DNA of 64,000 nt from an uncultured Erythrobacter sp. Its GTDB lineage: Bacteria > Pseudomonadota > Alphaproteobacteria > Sphingomonadales > Sphingomonadaceae. The translations under genes were made by a program, and so were the position numbers. The notes under the pieces are model-generated. The model worked only from the letters and a program-made list of their open reading frames with translations, had not been told where the DNA came from and did not search any database. Below, piece after piece: positions 29,387 to 38,699 of this stretch. Location: positions 62,001 through 126,000 of the forward strand of contig CAJXJR010000004.1 in the NCBI GenBank assembly GCA_913055155.1, in the 5' to 3' direction. How positions within the stretch are numbered: the first letter of the stretch is position 1; every line of letters begins with the position of its first letter.

Positions 29387-29848
29387 ATGAAAAAGCTTGT
29401 ACTGGGCAGCATTGCCGCGGCCATCGCGCTCACCACCGTCTCTGCTCCGGCGGCGGCACAATTGCGTGAATACCAGGACTACGAATATTCCGATTCGGTG
29501 GTGGAACTGACCACCGTCCGAGTCGAACCGGGCCAGATGGACACTTACCTCGAAGGCCTGCGGCAGACCTGGGTGGCCAGCAACGAGGTGGCCAAGGGAC
29601 TGGGGCACATCATCGACTATGGCATCTATGCCAATATGGCGCCGGGCGGCGATGCCTTCCACCTGCTGCTGGTGATCGAGTTCCCCGGCGAGAACCTGCA
29701 ACCCTCGCGCGAACGCTATGACGCGTTCATGGAAGCCTGGGGCGAGGCCAACATGCAGAACTCGAACGAGACGGTGGTCAACGTCTACAACGAGATCCGC
29801 GAGATCGGCGGCGTCTACCTGACCCGCGAGATCACCATGCTCGACTGA
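29387..29848 (+). CDS. Secreted protein of unknown function
   Basis: The 153-residue protein has a clear signal peptide (MKKLVLGSIAAAIALTTVSA, cleaved near APAAAQ). The mature part, VVELTTVRVEPGQMDTYLEG and later FHLLLVIEFPGEN, resembles a dimeric alpha-beta barrel fold, as in periplasmic relatives of DUF1330 or antibiotic-biosynthesis monooxygenases. The exact family is uncertain. The upstream gap of about 210 bp holds only a weak hairpin (near 29296-29312). Confidence 0.75.
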   Translation: MKKLVLGSIAAAIALTTVSAPAAAQLREYQDYEYSDSVVELTTVRVEPGQMDTYLEGLRQTWVASNEVAKGLGHIIDYGIYANMAPGGDAFHLLLVIEFPGENLQPSRERYDAFMEAWGEANMQNSNETVVNVYNEIREIGGVYLTREITMLD

Positions 29849-29882
29849 TCGATCGCGCCGCCGGGCAAGAGGCTCGGCGGCG

Positions 29883-30584
29883 TTATCTTCCGAGCACTTC
29901 TTCCACCCAGCGCGGCACCAGCTCGCTGGCCGGGCCAAGGCGTGTCTCGTCGAAATTGCGACTGCCCAGGCTTTCTTCCAGGTTGAGTTCCAGCGTTCGC
30001 GCGCCGTGGGCGGCGGCTTGCTGGACGAAGCCTGCGGCCGGATAGACCGCGCCGCTGGTGCCGATGGAGACGAACAGGTCGGCGCGGGCCAGCGCATCGA
30101 AGATCTCGTCCATCCGGTAGGGCATCTCGCCGAACCAAACGATGTCGGGCCGCATGGCCACTTCGCCGCAGGCGGGACAGGCAGGGCCCTCACGCAAGGT
30201 GCCGGTCCAGCGGTGGCGCGCGTCGCAGGCGCGGCACCATGCGCTCAGCGCCTCGCCATGCATGTGCAGCACACGAGATGCCCCGCCGCGTTCGTGCAGG
30301 TCGTCGATGTTCTGGGTGACGATCAGCAGCTCGCCGGCAAAGTGCCGGTCCAGATGCCCCAGCGCCATGTGCGCGGGATTGGGACTGGCTGCCAGCACCT
30401 GCGCCCGGCGCTCGTCGTAGAAGCGCTGCACCAGGTCGGGGTCGCGGGCAAAGCCTTCGGGCGTTGCCACCTGGTCGACGGGGTGGCTCTCCCACAGGCC
30501 GTCTTCCGCGCGGAAGGTCTTGAGGCCGCTTTCGGCGGAAATTCCCGCCCCTGTCAGGATCACGATGTTGCGGTTGCTGCTCAT
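29883..30584 (-). CDS. cobB: NAD-dependent protein deacylase (sirtuin)
   Basis: The enzyme removes acyl groups from lysines using NAD+. The 233-residue protein has NIVILTGAGISAESGLKTFR (NAD-binding GAGxS), TQNIDDLHERGG, the catalytic His in VLHMHGE, a zinc site (CRAC ... CPAC), RPDIVWFGEMPY and SIGTSGAVYPAAGF. The start at 30584 fits the family best; 30593 and 30626 are alternatives. It is divergent from dapB. Confidence 0.93.
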   Translation of the reverse strand: MSSNRNIVILTGAGISAESGLKTFRAEDGLWESHPVDQVATPEGFARDPDLVQRFYDERRAQVLAASPNPAHMALGHLDRHFAGELLIVTQNIDDLHERGGASRVLHMHGEALSAWCRACDARHRWTGTLREGPACPACGEVAMRPDIVWFGEMPYRMDEIFDALARADLFVSIGTSGAVYPAAGFVQQAAAHGARTLELNLEESLGSRNFDETRLGPASELVPRWVEEVLGR

Positions 30585-30619
30585 GGCGCGCATGAAGCAT
30601 GGGAACGACAGGAGTAGCA

Positions 30620-31351
30620 ATGGCAAGGATCGGAATCATCGGCAGCCGGGGGCGCATGGGGCAGGCCATCGCGCAGCTGCTGGCAGAGGGCGAACACACC
30701 TGCGCAGGCGGCGTGGACAAGGGTGAAGGCGTGGCCGACCTTGCCGATGCCAACGATGCGCTGGTGGATTTCTCCTCGCCCGCTGCGTTGAAGGACAACC
30801 TGCACGCCGCCATCGGCGCAGGCATCCCCATCCTTGTCGGCACCACCGGACTGGATGACAGCCACCATGCCGCGCTCGATAGCGCCGCACAGGCCGTGCC
30901 CGTCCTGCAAACCGGCAACACTTCGCTGGGCGTCACGCTGCTGGCCCACCTGGTGCGCGAAGCCGCCGCGCGGCTGGGGCCGGACTGGGATATCGAAGTG
31001 CTGGAAATGCACCACCGGATGAAGGTGGACGCACCGTCGGGCACCGCCCTGCTGCTGGGTGAAGCGGCCGCCGAGGCGCGCGGGATCGACCTTTCCGCCA
31101 ACAGCGAAAGCGGGCGCGACGGTCACACCGGCAAGCGCGGCGAAGGAGCGATCGGCTTTGCCGCGCTGCGCGGCGGCACCGTGGCGGGCGAGCATTCGGT
31201 GATCTTCGCCGGCGAACAGGAACGCATCACCCTGTCGCACTCGGCAGAGAACCGCATGATCTTCGCGCGCGGTGCGGTGAAGGGCGCCACCTGGCTGATC
31301 GGCAAGCCGCCGGGACGCTATTCCATGCAGGACGTTCTCGGTATAGGGTAG
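30620..31351 (+). CDS. dapB: 4-hydroxy-tetrahydrodipicolinate reductase
   Basis: This enzyme of the lysine/meso-diaminopimelate pathway uses NAD(P)H. The 243-residue protein starts MARIGIIGSRGRMGQAIA (GxxGxxG), then VGTTGLDDSHH, the signature EMHHRMKVDAPSGTALLLGE and the C-terminal GEHSVIFAGEQERITLSHSA. The start at 30620 follows GGAG at 30611. Confidence 0.96.
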   Translation: MARIGIIGSRGRMGQAIAQLLAEGEHTCAGGVDKGEGVADLADANDALVDFSSPAALKDNLHAAIGAGIPILVGTTGLDDSHHAALDSAAQAVPVLQTGNTSLGVTLLAHLVREAAARLGPDWDIEVLEMHHRMKVDAPSGTALLLGEAAAEARGIDLSANSESGRDGHTGKRGEGAIGFAALRGGTVAGEHSVIFAGEQERITLSHSAENRMIFARGAVKGATWLIGKPPGRYSMQDVLGIG

Positions 31352-31376
31352 GCCTCCGATGGGCAGGGGGCTGTAA

Positions 31377-32552
31377 ATGCAGGGAAATGTCGATGCGGCG
31401 ACGCAGGCGTGGATCGCCACGCTTGGGCCTGAGGAATTGGCGCTGGCGCGCGACTATACCACGGGCAACCACTGGCTGATCCTGTTCGGCTTGTTGGTAT
31501 CCGCGCTGGTGACGTGGATCGTGGTGCGCAGCGGCGTGCTCGACAGGCTGTCAGGCAAGCTGGAAAAGCGCGGCCGGGCGCTGCGCACCTTCCTGATCGC
31601 GGCGGTGTTCCTGGTGGTCGATACGCTGCTCACCCTGCCGTGGACGATCTATACCGACTGGTGGCGCGAGAGCCAGTATGGCCGCACCAGCCAGCCGCTC
31701 GGCGATTTCCTGGCGCAGGGCGCGATCTCGCTGGTGCTCACCGCGCTGATCGGCGGGCTGTTCCTGCTGGGCATCTATGCCCTGATCCGCCGGTCCGGCC
31801 ACCTGTGGTGGGCGTGGAGCGGGGGCCTTGTGGCCGCTGGCGTATCCTTCCTGCTGCTGCTCTCGCCCGTGCTGATCGAACCGCTGTTCAACACTTACGA
31901 ACCCATTCCCGAAGGCGAGGTGCGCGATGCCGTGATGGAACTGACCGCCGAAGCGGGTGTGCCCGAAAGTCGCGTGTTCATGTTCGACGGGTCGCGCCAG
32001 TCGAACAACTTCACCGCCAATGTCTCGGGCGTGGGCAGCGCGGCCCGCATCGCCATTTCCGACGTAGCCATGGACGAGGCATCGCTGGACGAGGTGAAGG
32101 CTGTGACCGGGCACGAAATCGGCCACTACGTGCTGGGCCACGTCTGGCGCACCGTTACCGTCGTCACGCTGCTGGCGGTGCTGATCTTCTGGCTGACCGA
32201 CAAGCTCTACCCGCGCATGGCGCGGCTGTTCGGCACCGATGCGGCAATCTCCGATCCGCGCGGCCTGCCGGTGCTGCTGTTCGTCATGAGCCTGCTCGCC
32301 ACCCTCGCCCAGCCTGTCACCAACGGCCTGACCCGCGTCGGCGAGCGCGAGGCCGATGCCTATTCGCTGGCACACGTCGGCCTGCCCGATGCGCTGTCCG
32401 GCGCGCTGATCAAGACCGCCGAATACCGCTATCCGCTGGCCGGCCCGGTGGAAGAGGCACTGTTCTATACCCATCCCACCGTCGCCAACCGCATACGCGC
32501 AGCGATGGCGTGGAAAGTGGCCAATCTGGCGGAAGGATCGGTTTCGGAGTAG
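31377..32552 (+). CDS. M48-family zinc metalloprotease (Ste24/CAAX protease-like)
   Basis: The 391-residue integral membrane protease has about five N-terminal helices and an M48 domain. The zinc motif is in VTGHEIGHYVLGH and the third ligand Glu in GEREADAYSLAHVG. DGSRQSNNFTANVSG matches the Ste24-type substrate-lining segment, so it belongs to the CAAX prenyl protease 1 group. In bacteria the role is usually membrane-protein quality control, inferred from the family. It is followed 9 bp later by the ion channel gene. Confidence 0.92.
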   Translation: MQGNVDAATQAWIATLGPEELALARDYTTGNHWLILFGLLVSALVTWIVVRSGVLDRLSGKLEKRGRALRTFLIAAVFLVVDTLLTLPWTIYTDWWRESQYGRTSQPLGDFLAQGAISLVLTALIGGLFLLGIYALIRRSGHLWWAWSGGLVAAGVSFLLLLSPVLIEPLFNTYEPIPEGEVRDAVMELTAEAGVPESRVFMFDGSRQSNNFTANVSGVGSAARIAISDVAMDEASLDEVKAVTGHEIGHYVLGHVWRTVTVVTLLAVLIFWLTDKLYPRMARLFGTDAAISDPRGLPVLLFVMSLLATLAQPVTNGLTRVGEREADAYSLAHVGLPDALSGALIKTAEYRYPLAGPVEEALFYTHPTVANRIRAAMAWKVANLAEGSVSE

Positions 32553-32561
32553 GGTCCCGGT

Positions 32562-33422
32562 ATGCGGCGACTGCGCAAATTCCTGCACAACCAGCTGTTC
32601 GTCGGCGCGCTGCCCGACGGGCGACTGACGCTGACCAACAAGCTGCTGATAATCGTGATCCTCGCAGCAGTGGGAACCGCCGCACTGTCGACCGAACCCA
32701 GCCTTTCGCCCGACTGGCACGCGCGATTCGTGCATTTCGAACTGTTCTTCGGCGCGGTCTTCCTGGTGGAATATGTTGCCCGCATCTATGCTGCGGCAGA
32801 GGAGCCGGGAGAGGGATCTGCCTGGCGCAAGCGCTTGCGCTTCATCGTCTCGCCCATCGGCCTGATCGACCTTGTCGTGGTCGTCTCCACCCTCATGCCG
32901 CTGGTTACCGCCGATGCCGCCATGCTGCGCACCGTGCGACTGCTGCGAGTGTTCGCGGTGATGAAATTCGGCCGTTTCAGCAAGGCGATCAAGGAAGTGT
33001 GGGCCGCGGTTTCCGAACGCGGCGACGACCTGATCGTAACCATGGCGCTGGCGGGCATGCTGCTGCTGTTCGGCGCCACCGCGCTGTACATGGCCGAAGG
33101 CGACCTGCAGCCCGACGAGTTCGGCTCGATCCCGCGCGCGCTGTGGTGGTCTGTCATCACGCTGACCACCGTGGGCTATGGCGATGCGGCGCCGATCACG
33201 CCGATGGGCAAGGTCTTCGCCTCGATGGTGGCGCTGTCCGGCATTGCCCTGGTGGCCATGCCCACTGGCATCATCGCCGCCGCCTTCAGCGAGGCCATGC
33301 AGCGCCGGCGTGACCAGCGCATCGAGGCCATGCGCCGCCACCTCGAACGGCTGGACGAAGTGGACGAAGCAGTGGAAGCCAAGCTCGCCGCGCTTGAACG
33401 CGCGCGCAACCAGCATCCATGA
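32562..33422 (+). CDS. Voltage-gated-type potassium channel
   Basis: The 286-residue channel has six helices. An S4-like segment with regularly spaced arginines is seen in MLRTVRLLRVFAVMKFGR, and the selectivity filter is TTVGYGDAAPITP. The C-terminal tail is a charged coiled coil (RRRDQRIEAMRRHLERLDEV). Only six TM segments and one pore per subunit are visible, so a tetramer is expected. Confidence 0.92.
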   Translation: MRRLRKFLHNQLFVGALPDGRLTLTNKLLIIVILAAVGTAALSTEPSLSPDWHARFVHFELFFGAVFLVEYVARIYAAAEEPGEGSAWRKRLRFIVSPIGLIDLVVVVSTLMPLVTADAAMLRTVRLLRVFAVMKFGRFSKAIKEVWAAVSERGDDLIVTMALAGMLLLFGATALYMAEGDLQPDEFGSIPRALWWSVITLTTVGYGDAAPITPMGKVFASMVALSGIALVAMPTGIIAAAFSEAMQRRRDQRIEAMRRHLERLDEVDEAVEAKLAALERARNQHP

Positions 33423-33432
33423 CCGCGCACCT

Positions 33433-34083
33433 ATGACCAAGGACCAGATTTTCGAATTCTTCCGCCGCCTGGCGGAGGACAACCCGGAGCCCGAGACCGA
33501 GCTGGAATACGGCAACGCCTACCAGCTGGTGGTGGCCGTGGCGCTATCCGCGCAGGCCACCGATGTCGGCGTGAACAAGGCCACGCGCGCGCTGTTCGCC
33601 AAGGTCAAGACACCGCAGCAGATGCTCGACCTAGGCCTCGACGGGCTGATCGAACACATCAAGACCATCGGCCTGTTCAATTCCAAGGCGAAGAACGTGA
33701 TCGCGCTCAGCCAAATGCTGATCGACGACTACGGCGGCGAAGTGCCCGACACACGCGAAGAGCTGGTGAAGCTGCCGGGCGTGGGCCGCAAGACCGCCAA
33801 CGTGGTGCTGAACTGCTGGTTCAAACAGGAGACCTTCGCGGTCGACACGCACATCTTCCGCGTCGGCAACCGCACTGGCCTTGCCAAGGGCAAGACGCCC
33901 GAACAGGTGGAAGCCAAGCTGGAAAAGCGCGTGCCCGAGCCCTTTCGCCTGCACGCGCACCACTGGTTGATCCTGCACGGTCGCTATGTGTGCAAGGCGC
34001 GCACGCCCGAATGCTGGCGCTGCAAGGTGGTGGACCTGTGCAGCTATCGCAAGAAGGTGCTGGAAAAGCCGAAGGGTCGCTGA
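33433..34083 (+). CDS. nth: Endonuclease III
   Basis: This DNA glycosylase/AP lyase acts on oxidised pyrimidines. The 216-residue protein has the HhH motif and catalytic Lys in LPGVGRKTANVVL, the catalytic Asp in FAVDTHIFRVGNR and a 4Fe-4S cluster in CKARTPECWRCKVVDLC (C-X6-C-X2-C-X5-C). It starts 11 bp after the channel gene. Confidence 0.97.
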   Translation: MTKDQIFEFFRRLAEDNPEPETELEYGNAYQLVVAVALSAQATDVGVNKATRALFAKVKTPQQMLDLGLDGLIEHIKTIGLFNSKAKNVIALSQMLIDDYGGEVPDTREELVKLPGVGRKTANVVLNCWFKQETFAVDTHIFRVGNRTGLAKGKTPEQVEAKLEKRVPEPFRLHAHHWLILHGRYVCKARTPECWRCKVVDLCSYRKKVLEKPKGR

Positions 34084-34152
34084 CGCGCAAATTTGATCTG
34101 GCGCATGGTTCTTGCCAATCCTGCTGTCATTCTGATGGTGGGGAGGACCAGT

Positions 34153-34917
34153 ATGGCAACCGTTGAAACGCCCGCCACGCCGGTGGTGGCAGACAACCTG
34201 ACACTGGCAGACCTGCGCGCCGCGCTGGCCGCCGGATGGGGCGATTTCCTGCGCTGCCCGCTGTACGGCCTGTTTTTCGGCGCGATCTACGTGGTCACAG
34301 GAATCGGTGTTGCCTATGCCCTGTTCTGGCGCGGCGAGGCGGGATGGCTGGTGCCGGTCATGGCCGGTTTCCCGCTGATCGCGCCGTTTGCCGCCGTGGG
34401 CCTTTACGAAGTCAGCCGTCGCCGCGAACAGGATATCGAGGTTACCTGGGGCGCGGTGCTGGGCGCGCTGCGCGGACGCGGGGACGAGCAATTGCTGTTG
34501 ATGGGTGGCTTTGTCTTCGTCGCCTTCAGCTTCTGGGTCATCATCGCCCACGCCATCTTCTCCATCTTCATGGCCGAAAGCGGCATGGGCGGGGAATCAC
34601 TGGAAGCCCTGCTGTCGCCAACCGGGCTTGCCATGCTGAGCGTAGGCACCGCAGTGGGCGCGGTGCTGGCGTGGTTCTTCTACAGCATCACCGTGATCAG
34701 CCTGCCCATGCTGGTGGATCGCGATGTCGATTTCATCACCGCGATCATTGCCAGCGTGCAGGCGGTAAAGCGCAACACCGGCGTGTTGCTGGCCTGGGCG
34801 GTGATCATCGCCGCCAGCCTCTTCGTGGCGATGATCCCGATGTTCCTGGGCCTGCTGGTGGTGCTGCCGGTGCTGGGCCACGCGACATGGCACCTGTATC
34901 GGCGCGCGGTGAGCTAG
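34153..34917 (+). CDS. DUF2189-type multi-pass membrane protein
   Basis: The 254-residue protein has six hydrophobic helices and the DUF2189-like start LRAALAAGWGDFLRCPLYGL followed by FPLIAPFAAVGLYEVSRR. Function is unknown. The start at 34153 follows GGGAGGACC; an upstream in-frame start at 34093 adds a weakly protein-like stretch. Confidence 0.82.
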   Translation: MATVETPATPVVADNLTLADLRAALAAGWGDFLRCPLYGLFFGAIYVVTGIGVAYALFWRGEAGWLVPVMAGFPLIAPFAAVGLYEVSRRREQDIEVTWGAVLGALRGRGDEQLLLMGGFVFVAFSFWVIIAHAIFSIFMAESGMGGESLEALLSPTGLAMLSVGTAVGAVLAWFFYSITVISLPMLVDRDVDFITAIIASVQAVKRNTGVLLAWAVIIAASLFVAMIPMFLGLLVVLPVLGHATWHLYRRAVS

Positions 34918-34931
34918 CAGCCAGGGGCCGC

Positions 34932-35426
34932 CTAGTCTTCCAGCGTGCCGGAGGTGCGCCGCCACTGGAAGGTATCGGTGTATTGCTGGAAGCTCTCGAT
35001 GGTGTCGCCGTCCACGGTAAACACATGTACGAACTGCGCGTCCAGCGGCTCGCCGGTGGCATTGTTGGTGCCGGTATAGCGGCCTTCGACGACGACCCGG
35101 TTACCTTCGGTCGTGAAACGCTCGGGAACACCGGCGAAATCGGCATAGGCTGCGCCGATAGCGCCGAACACGCCGCCCGCCACGGCTTCGGCGCCGATGT
35201 AGGGGTTGCCACCGGCAAAGGGGCTGCCTTCCGCCTCATTCCACACCACATCGTCACCCAGCAAGGCGCCGATCGTTTCTGCGTCGCCTGCCGCTGCAGC
35301 AGCGTAGAAACTCTCGACCACGGCGGTCGCATTGCTGCCCCCGGTTTCCTCGACAGCAGTGTTGCTGCCTGACGGCTGGCATGCTGCCAGGCCCAGCGCC
35401 GCAGCAAGGACAATTGCCTTGTTCAT
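34932..35426 (-). CDS. SnoaL-like (NTF2-fold) lipoprotein
   Basis: The 164-residue protein has the lipobox LAACQ after MNKAIVLAAALG, so it is an anchored lipoprotein. The mature part follows the SnoaL/NTF2 fold pattern: VVESFYAAAAAGDAETIGAL, DDVVWNEAEGSPFAGG and FVHVFTVDGDTIESFQQYTD. Ligand and activity are unknown. It follows the symporter gene by 24 bp and may be co-transcribed. Confidence 0.8.
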   Translation of the reverse strand: MNKAIVLAAALGLAACQPSGSNTAVEETGGSNATAVVESFYAAAAAGDAETIGALLGDDVVWNEAEGSPFAGGNPYIGAEAVAGGVFGAIGAAYADFAGVPERFTTEGNRVVVEGRYTGTNNATGEPLDAQFVHVFTVDGDTIESFQQYTDTFQWRRTSGTLED

Positions 35427-35450
35427 GTCTTCCCCCTCCCTCGTTATGCG

Positions 35451-36686
35451 TCAGACATCGTCCGCGCTGATCATTTCCGTCCGGTCGATCTCGTCGGTCA
35501 GGCTGGCCACGGTGGTGGCCACCGCCGCGTCGCCGGAAACGTTGGTGGTGGTGCGCATCATGTCCATGATCCGGTCCACGCCTGCGACAAAGGCAATCGT
35601 CTCCAGCGGCACGCCCACCGCGCCGAACACCAGCGCCATCATGATAAGCCCCGCCCCCGGGATACCGGCAGCGCCAACGGCGCCCAGCGTGCCGAGGATC
35701 GAGATCATGAAATAGTCGCCCCAGCTCAGGTCCACGCCGAAAATCTGCGCGCCGAACAAAGTGGCCAGGCCCAGGTACATCGCCGTGCCGTTCATGTTGA
35801 TCGTGGCGCCAAGCGAGATGACGAAACTGGCCACCGAATTGCTGACACCCAGGTTGCGTTCAGCGCAGCGCAGGGTGACGGGCAGCGTGGCGTTGGAACT
35901 GGCGGTGGAATAGCTGACCGCGATGGCATCCACGATGCCGCGGAAGAAATCCATCACCGGCAGCTTGGCAATGAACTTGATCATGCCCGAATAGATCAGG
36001 CCGATGATCAGCAGGCAGCCAAGGTAGTTGAGGAACACCAGCTTGCCGAGCGCGGTCAGCGCTTCGAACCCCAGGGTGCCCGCCACCCAGGCCATCAGCG
36101 CGAAGACGCCAAAGGGGGTGAGTTCCATCACCACCATGGTCACCTTCTGCATGACCACCGCGCCGCTATCGAATATCTTCAGGACGGGCTCGCCATCTTC
36201 CTTGGCCATCAGGATGCCGATGCCCAGCAACAGCGAGAAGATGATCAGCGGCAGCACGTTGACATCTGCCATCACCTGCACCGGGCTTTGCGGCACCATG
36301 CCCAGCAGCATTTCGCGCCAGGTCGTCTCGTTGGGCTCGGGCACCGCGCCCATCTGGATGGAGGAGGTATCCACCCCCGCGCCGGGTGCCACCACAGTGC
36401 CCAGGAACAGGCCCAGCCACACAGCCATCTGCCCGGTTACCACGAACAGCAGCAGCGCGCGCCAGCCGATCCGTCCCAGCTTGCGAATATCGCCGATCGA
36501 GGCGACGCCTGCGACAAGGCTGAAGAAGATCAGCGGCACCACCAGCATCTTGATGAAGGCAACGAAGATATCGCCCACGATCTTGATGCTTTCCGCGCCC
36601 GGCCCCCACATGCGCCCGGCGATGATGCCCAGGATCAGTGCGACGATCACGCGCTGCCACAAGGGCACGGCAAACCAGCTTCTCAT
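35451..36686 (-). CDS. Dicarboxylate/amino acid:cation symporter (DAACS family)
   Basis: The 411-residue transporter resembles GltP/DctA and couples glutamate, aspartate or C4-dicarboxylate uptake to H+ or Na+. The serine-rich re-entrant hairpin is seen in AISYSTASSNATLPVTLR-type sequence (SYSTASSNATLP), the NMNGTAMY motif in helix 7, and the second hairpin in GAAGIPGAGLIMM. It is placed 28 bp after dapE. Confidence 0.93.
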   Translation of the reverse strand: MRSWFAVPLWQRVIVALILGIIAGRMWGPGAESIKIVGDIFVAFIKMLVVPLIFFSLVAGVASIGDIRKLGRIGWRALLLFVVTGQMAVWLGLFLGTVVAPGAGVDTSSIQMGAVPEPNETTWREMLLGMVPQSPVQVMADVNVLPLIIFSLLLGIGILMAKEDGEPVLKIFDSGAVVMQKVTMVVMELTPFGVFALMAWVAGTLGFEALTALGKLVFLNYLGCLLIIGLIYSGMIKFIAKLPVMDFFRGIVDAIAVSYSTASSNATLPVTLRCAERNLGVSNSVASFVISLGATINMNGTAMYLGLATLFGAQIFGVDLSWGDYFMISILGTLGAVGAAGIPGAGLIMMALVFGAVGVPLETIAFVAGVDRIMDMMRTTTNVSGDAAVATTVASLTDEIDRTEMISADDV

Positions 36687-36714
36687 GGAAGTCCCCTTCT
36701 AGGTGGCTGGCAGG

Positions 36715-37854
36715 TCAACTGGACAGGGCAGCCTTTGCAATACGGCGATAGATTGCCGTGAGGGTGGCAAGGTCGTCAACCGCCACCGCTTCATCGGTCT
36801 TGTGCATGGTGGCATTGACCAGCCCGAACTCGATCACCGGGCACAGGTCCTTCAGGAACCGCGCATCCGAAGTGCCGCCGGTGGTGGATGGTTCGGGATC
36901 CACGCCCGTTTCCGCCTTCACGGCCTCTGCAATCATCTGCGAGAATGCACCCGGCGGGGTCAGGAACGGCTCGCCACTGATTACCGGGCGCGCGGTGCCG
37001 CCGTGTTTCTCGACAATCGCAGTGACGGTCTCGGACAGCGAAGCGCCCGAATGCCGGTCGTTGAAACGGATCGAGATCCGCGCCCTGGCCTTGCCGGGAA
37101 TCACGTTGTGCGCACGGTTGGGCACGTCGAACTCGGTGATCTCGAGGTTGCTTGGCTGGAACCAGTCGGTGCCGTCGTCCAGCACCAGGGCATCCAGTTC
37201 CGCCAGGATGGCCACCATGCGCGGCATCGGGTTGTCGGCCAGGTGCGGATAGGCAACGTGGCCTTGCGTTCCCTCAACCTCCAGCCAGATATTGACCGAT
37301 CCGCGCCGCCCGATCTTCATCACGTCACCCAGCCGGTTGACGCTGGTGGGTTCGCCCACAAGGCACAGGTCGGGAATGTCACCGCGCTCGCGCATGCGAT
37401 CGATCAACGCGCGGGTGCCGTGCAGCGCAGGGCCTTCCTCGTCGCCGGTGATGATAAAGCTGATCGTGCCGGCCTCTGCCGGAATATCGGCGACGGCGGC
37501 CACCATGCAGGCGATCGCACCCTTCATGTCCACCGCCCCGCGTCCGTAAAGCAGGTCGCCGCGTATTTCCGGGCCGAACGGCGCGCTCGCCCAGCCTTCC
37601 CCCGGCGGCACCACGTCGACGTGCCCTGCAAAGGCGAAATGGGGTGAGCCCTGGGGCCCGCGGCGGATGGCGAAGAGGTTCTCGACCGGCTCCTCGTCGC
37701 TGCCTTCGGGGCCCTCGCCGCAGGTGAAGCGGTCCACCTCGAAACCCAGGCCGGCCAGCATCTCCTCCAGCATATCAAACACGGGGCCACGCGCCGGGGT
37801 CACGCTTTCGCAGGCGATCAGGTGGCGGGCATTGGCAAGCGGGTCTGCGCTCAT
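36715..37854 (-). CDS. dapE: Succinyl-diaminopimelate desuccinylase
   Basis: The di-zinc peptidase-like enzyme of the lysine/DAP pathway has 379 residues. Metal ligands are visible in FAFAGHVDVVPPGE, GRGAVDMKGAIA, the catalytic and ligand Glu pair in ITGDEEGPALHGT, GEPTS and, near the end, VIEFGLVNATMHKTDE. The start at 37854 overlaps the GST stop by ATGA, so the two are coupled. dapB is 5 kb away, not in this operon. Confidence 0.95.
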   Translation of the reverse strand: MSADPLANARHLIACESVTPARGPVFDMLEEMLAGLGFEVDRFTCGEGPEGSDEEPVENLFAIRRGPQGSPHFAFAGHVDVVPPGEGWASAPFGPEIRGDLLYGRGAVDMKGAIACMVAAVADIPAEAGTISFIITGDEEGPALHGTRALIDRMRERGDIPDLCLVGEPTSVNRLGDVMKIGRRGSVNIWLEVEGTQGHVAYPHLADNPMPRMVAILAELDALVLDDGTDWFQPSNLEITEFDVPNRAHNVIPGKARARISIRFNDRHSGASLSETVTAIVEKHGGTARPVISGEPFLTPPGAFSQMIAEAVKAETGVDPEPSTTGGTSDARFLKDLCPVIEFGLVNATMHKTDEAVAVDDLATLTAIYRRIAKAALSS

Positions 37855-38516
37855 GACGGGCTGTCGATCTCGAACTGCGAGATCGTCCATTCCTCGGCCA
37901 TGGCCGCCTCGATCCATTGCTGCATCCAGTCATGCTCCCACAGCGCCTGCATGTATGCCTGGGCAAAGCCGGGCACGCCGATGCCGTAGGTGAGGAAGCG
38001 ACTGACCACGGGGGCATAGAAGATGTCCGCCGCGCCGAAGGTACCGAACAGGAACGGCCCGCCCTTGCCGAACCGTGCGCGCGCCTCTGCCCACAAGCCC
38101 AGGATGCGGACGATATCGGCCTTGGTCTCTTCGGTCAGCTCCACGGCGGCGCGCGCCCGGATGTTCATCGGGCACTGCCGCCGCAGGGCCATGTAGGAAC
38201 TGTGCATTTCCGCGACCATCGCACGGGCCATGCCGCGTGCATCGTCGGCCTTGGGCCAGAAACGGTCGCGCCCCACCTTGTCTGCCAGGTACTCGAGGAT
38301 GGCGAGGCTGTCCCACACCACCACGTCGCCATCCCACAGCACGGGCACCTTGCCCGCCGAGGGCTGGAATTCACCGTTCTGCGTCTTCATCGCCTGCCAG
38401 TCGTCACCGTCGATATGGACGGTCAGTTCCTCGAAATGCAGGCCGCTCTGCTTGGCCGCCAGCCAGCCGCGCAGCGACCAGCTGGAATAGTTCTTGTTAC
38501 CGATGATCAGCTTCAT
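37851..38516 (-). CDS. Glutathione S-transferase family protein
   Basis: The 221-residue protein has a thioredoxin-like N-domain (MKLIIGNKNYSSWSLRGWLA; the SSWS segment is the likely catalytic serine region), then KVPVLWDGDVVVWDSLAILEYLAD, where the VP-x-L and DS glutathione contacts are seen. A helical C-domain follows. Substrate is unknown. It is the first gene of a minus-strand series with dapE. Confidence 0.9.
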   Translation of the reverse strand: MKLIIGNKNYSSWSLRGWLAAKQSGLHFEELTVHIDGDDWQAMKTQNGEFQPSAGKVPVLWDGDVVVWDSLAILEYLADKVGRDRFWPKADDARGMARAMVAEMHSSYMALRRQCPMNIRARAAVELTEETKADIVRILGLWAEARARFGKGGPFLFGTFGAADIFYAPVVSRFLTYGIGVPGFAQAYMQALWEHDWMQQWIEAAMAEEWTISQFEIDSPS

Positions 38517-38699
38517 GCGTGCTTGTGTCCCCGTTTCGCCAGCGGGTTAAACGTTAAGGCTGAAGCTGTCGAGCATGAACAGCCACACCTGCATCCAGCA
38601 TAGGGCCTGACGCAGATTTCCAATGTTGCCGCTTTGTTAACCATCGTCTGGCAAGAGGTGCGATGCCCAGACCTGTGTGGGCGCGATGAAAGGGTAAGA

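Noticed and set aside
38545-38560. CtrA-like TTAA pair before the phosphodiesterase gene
   Set aside because: The two TTAA units are 3 bp apart, not the 7 bp of the CtrA consensus.
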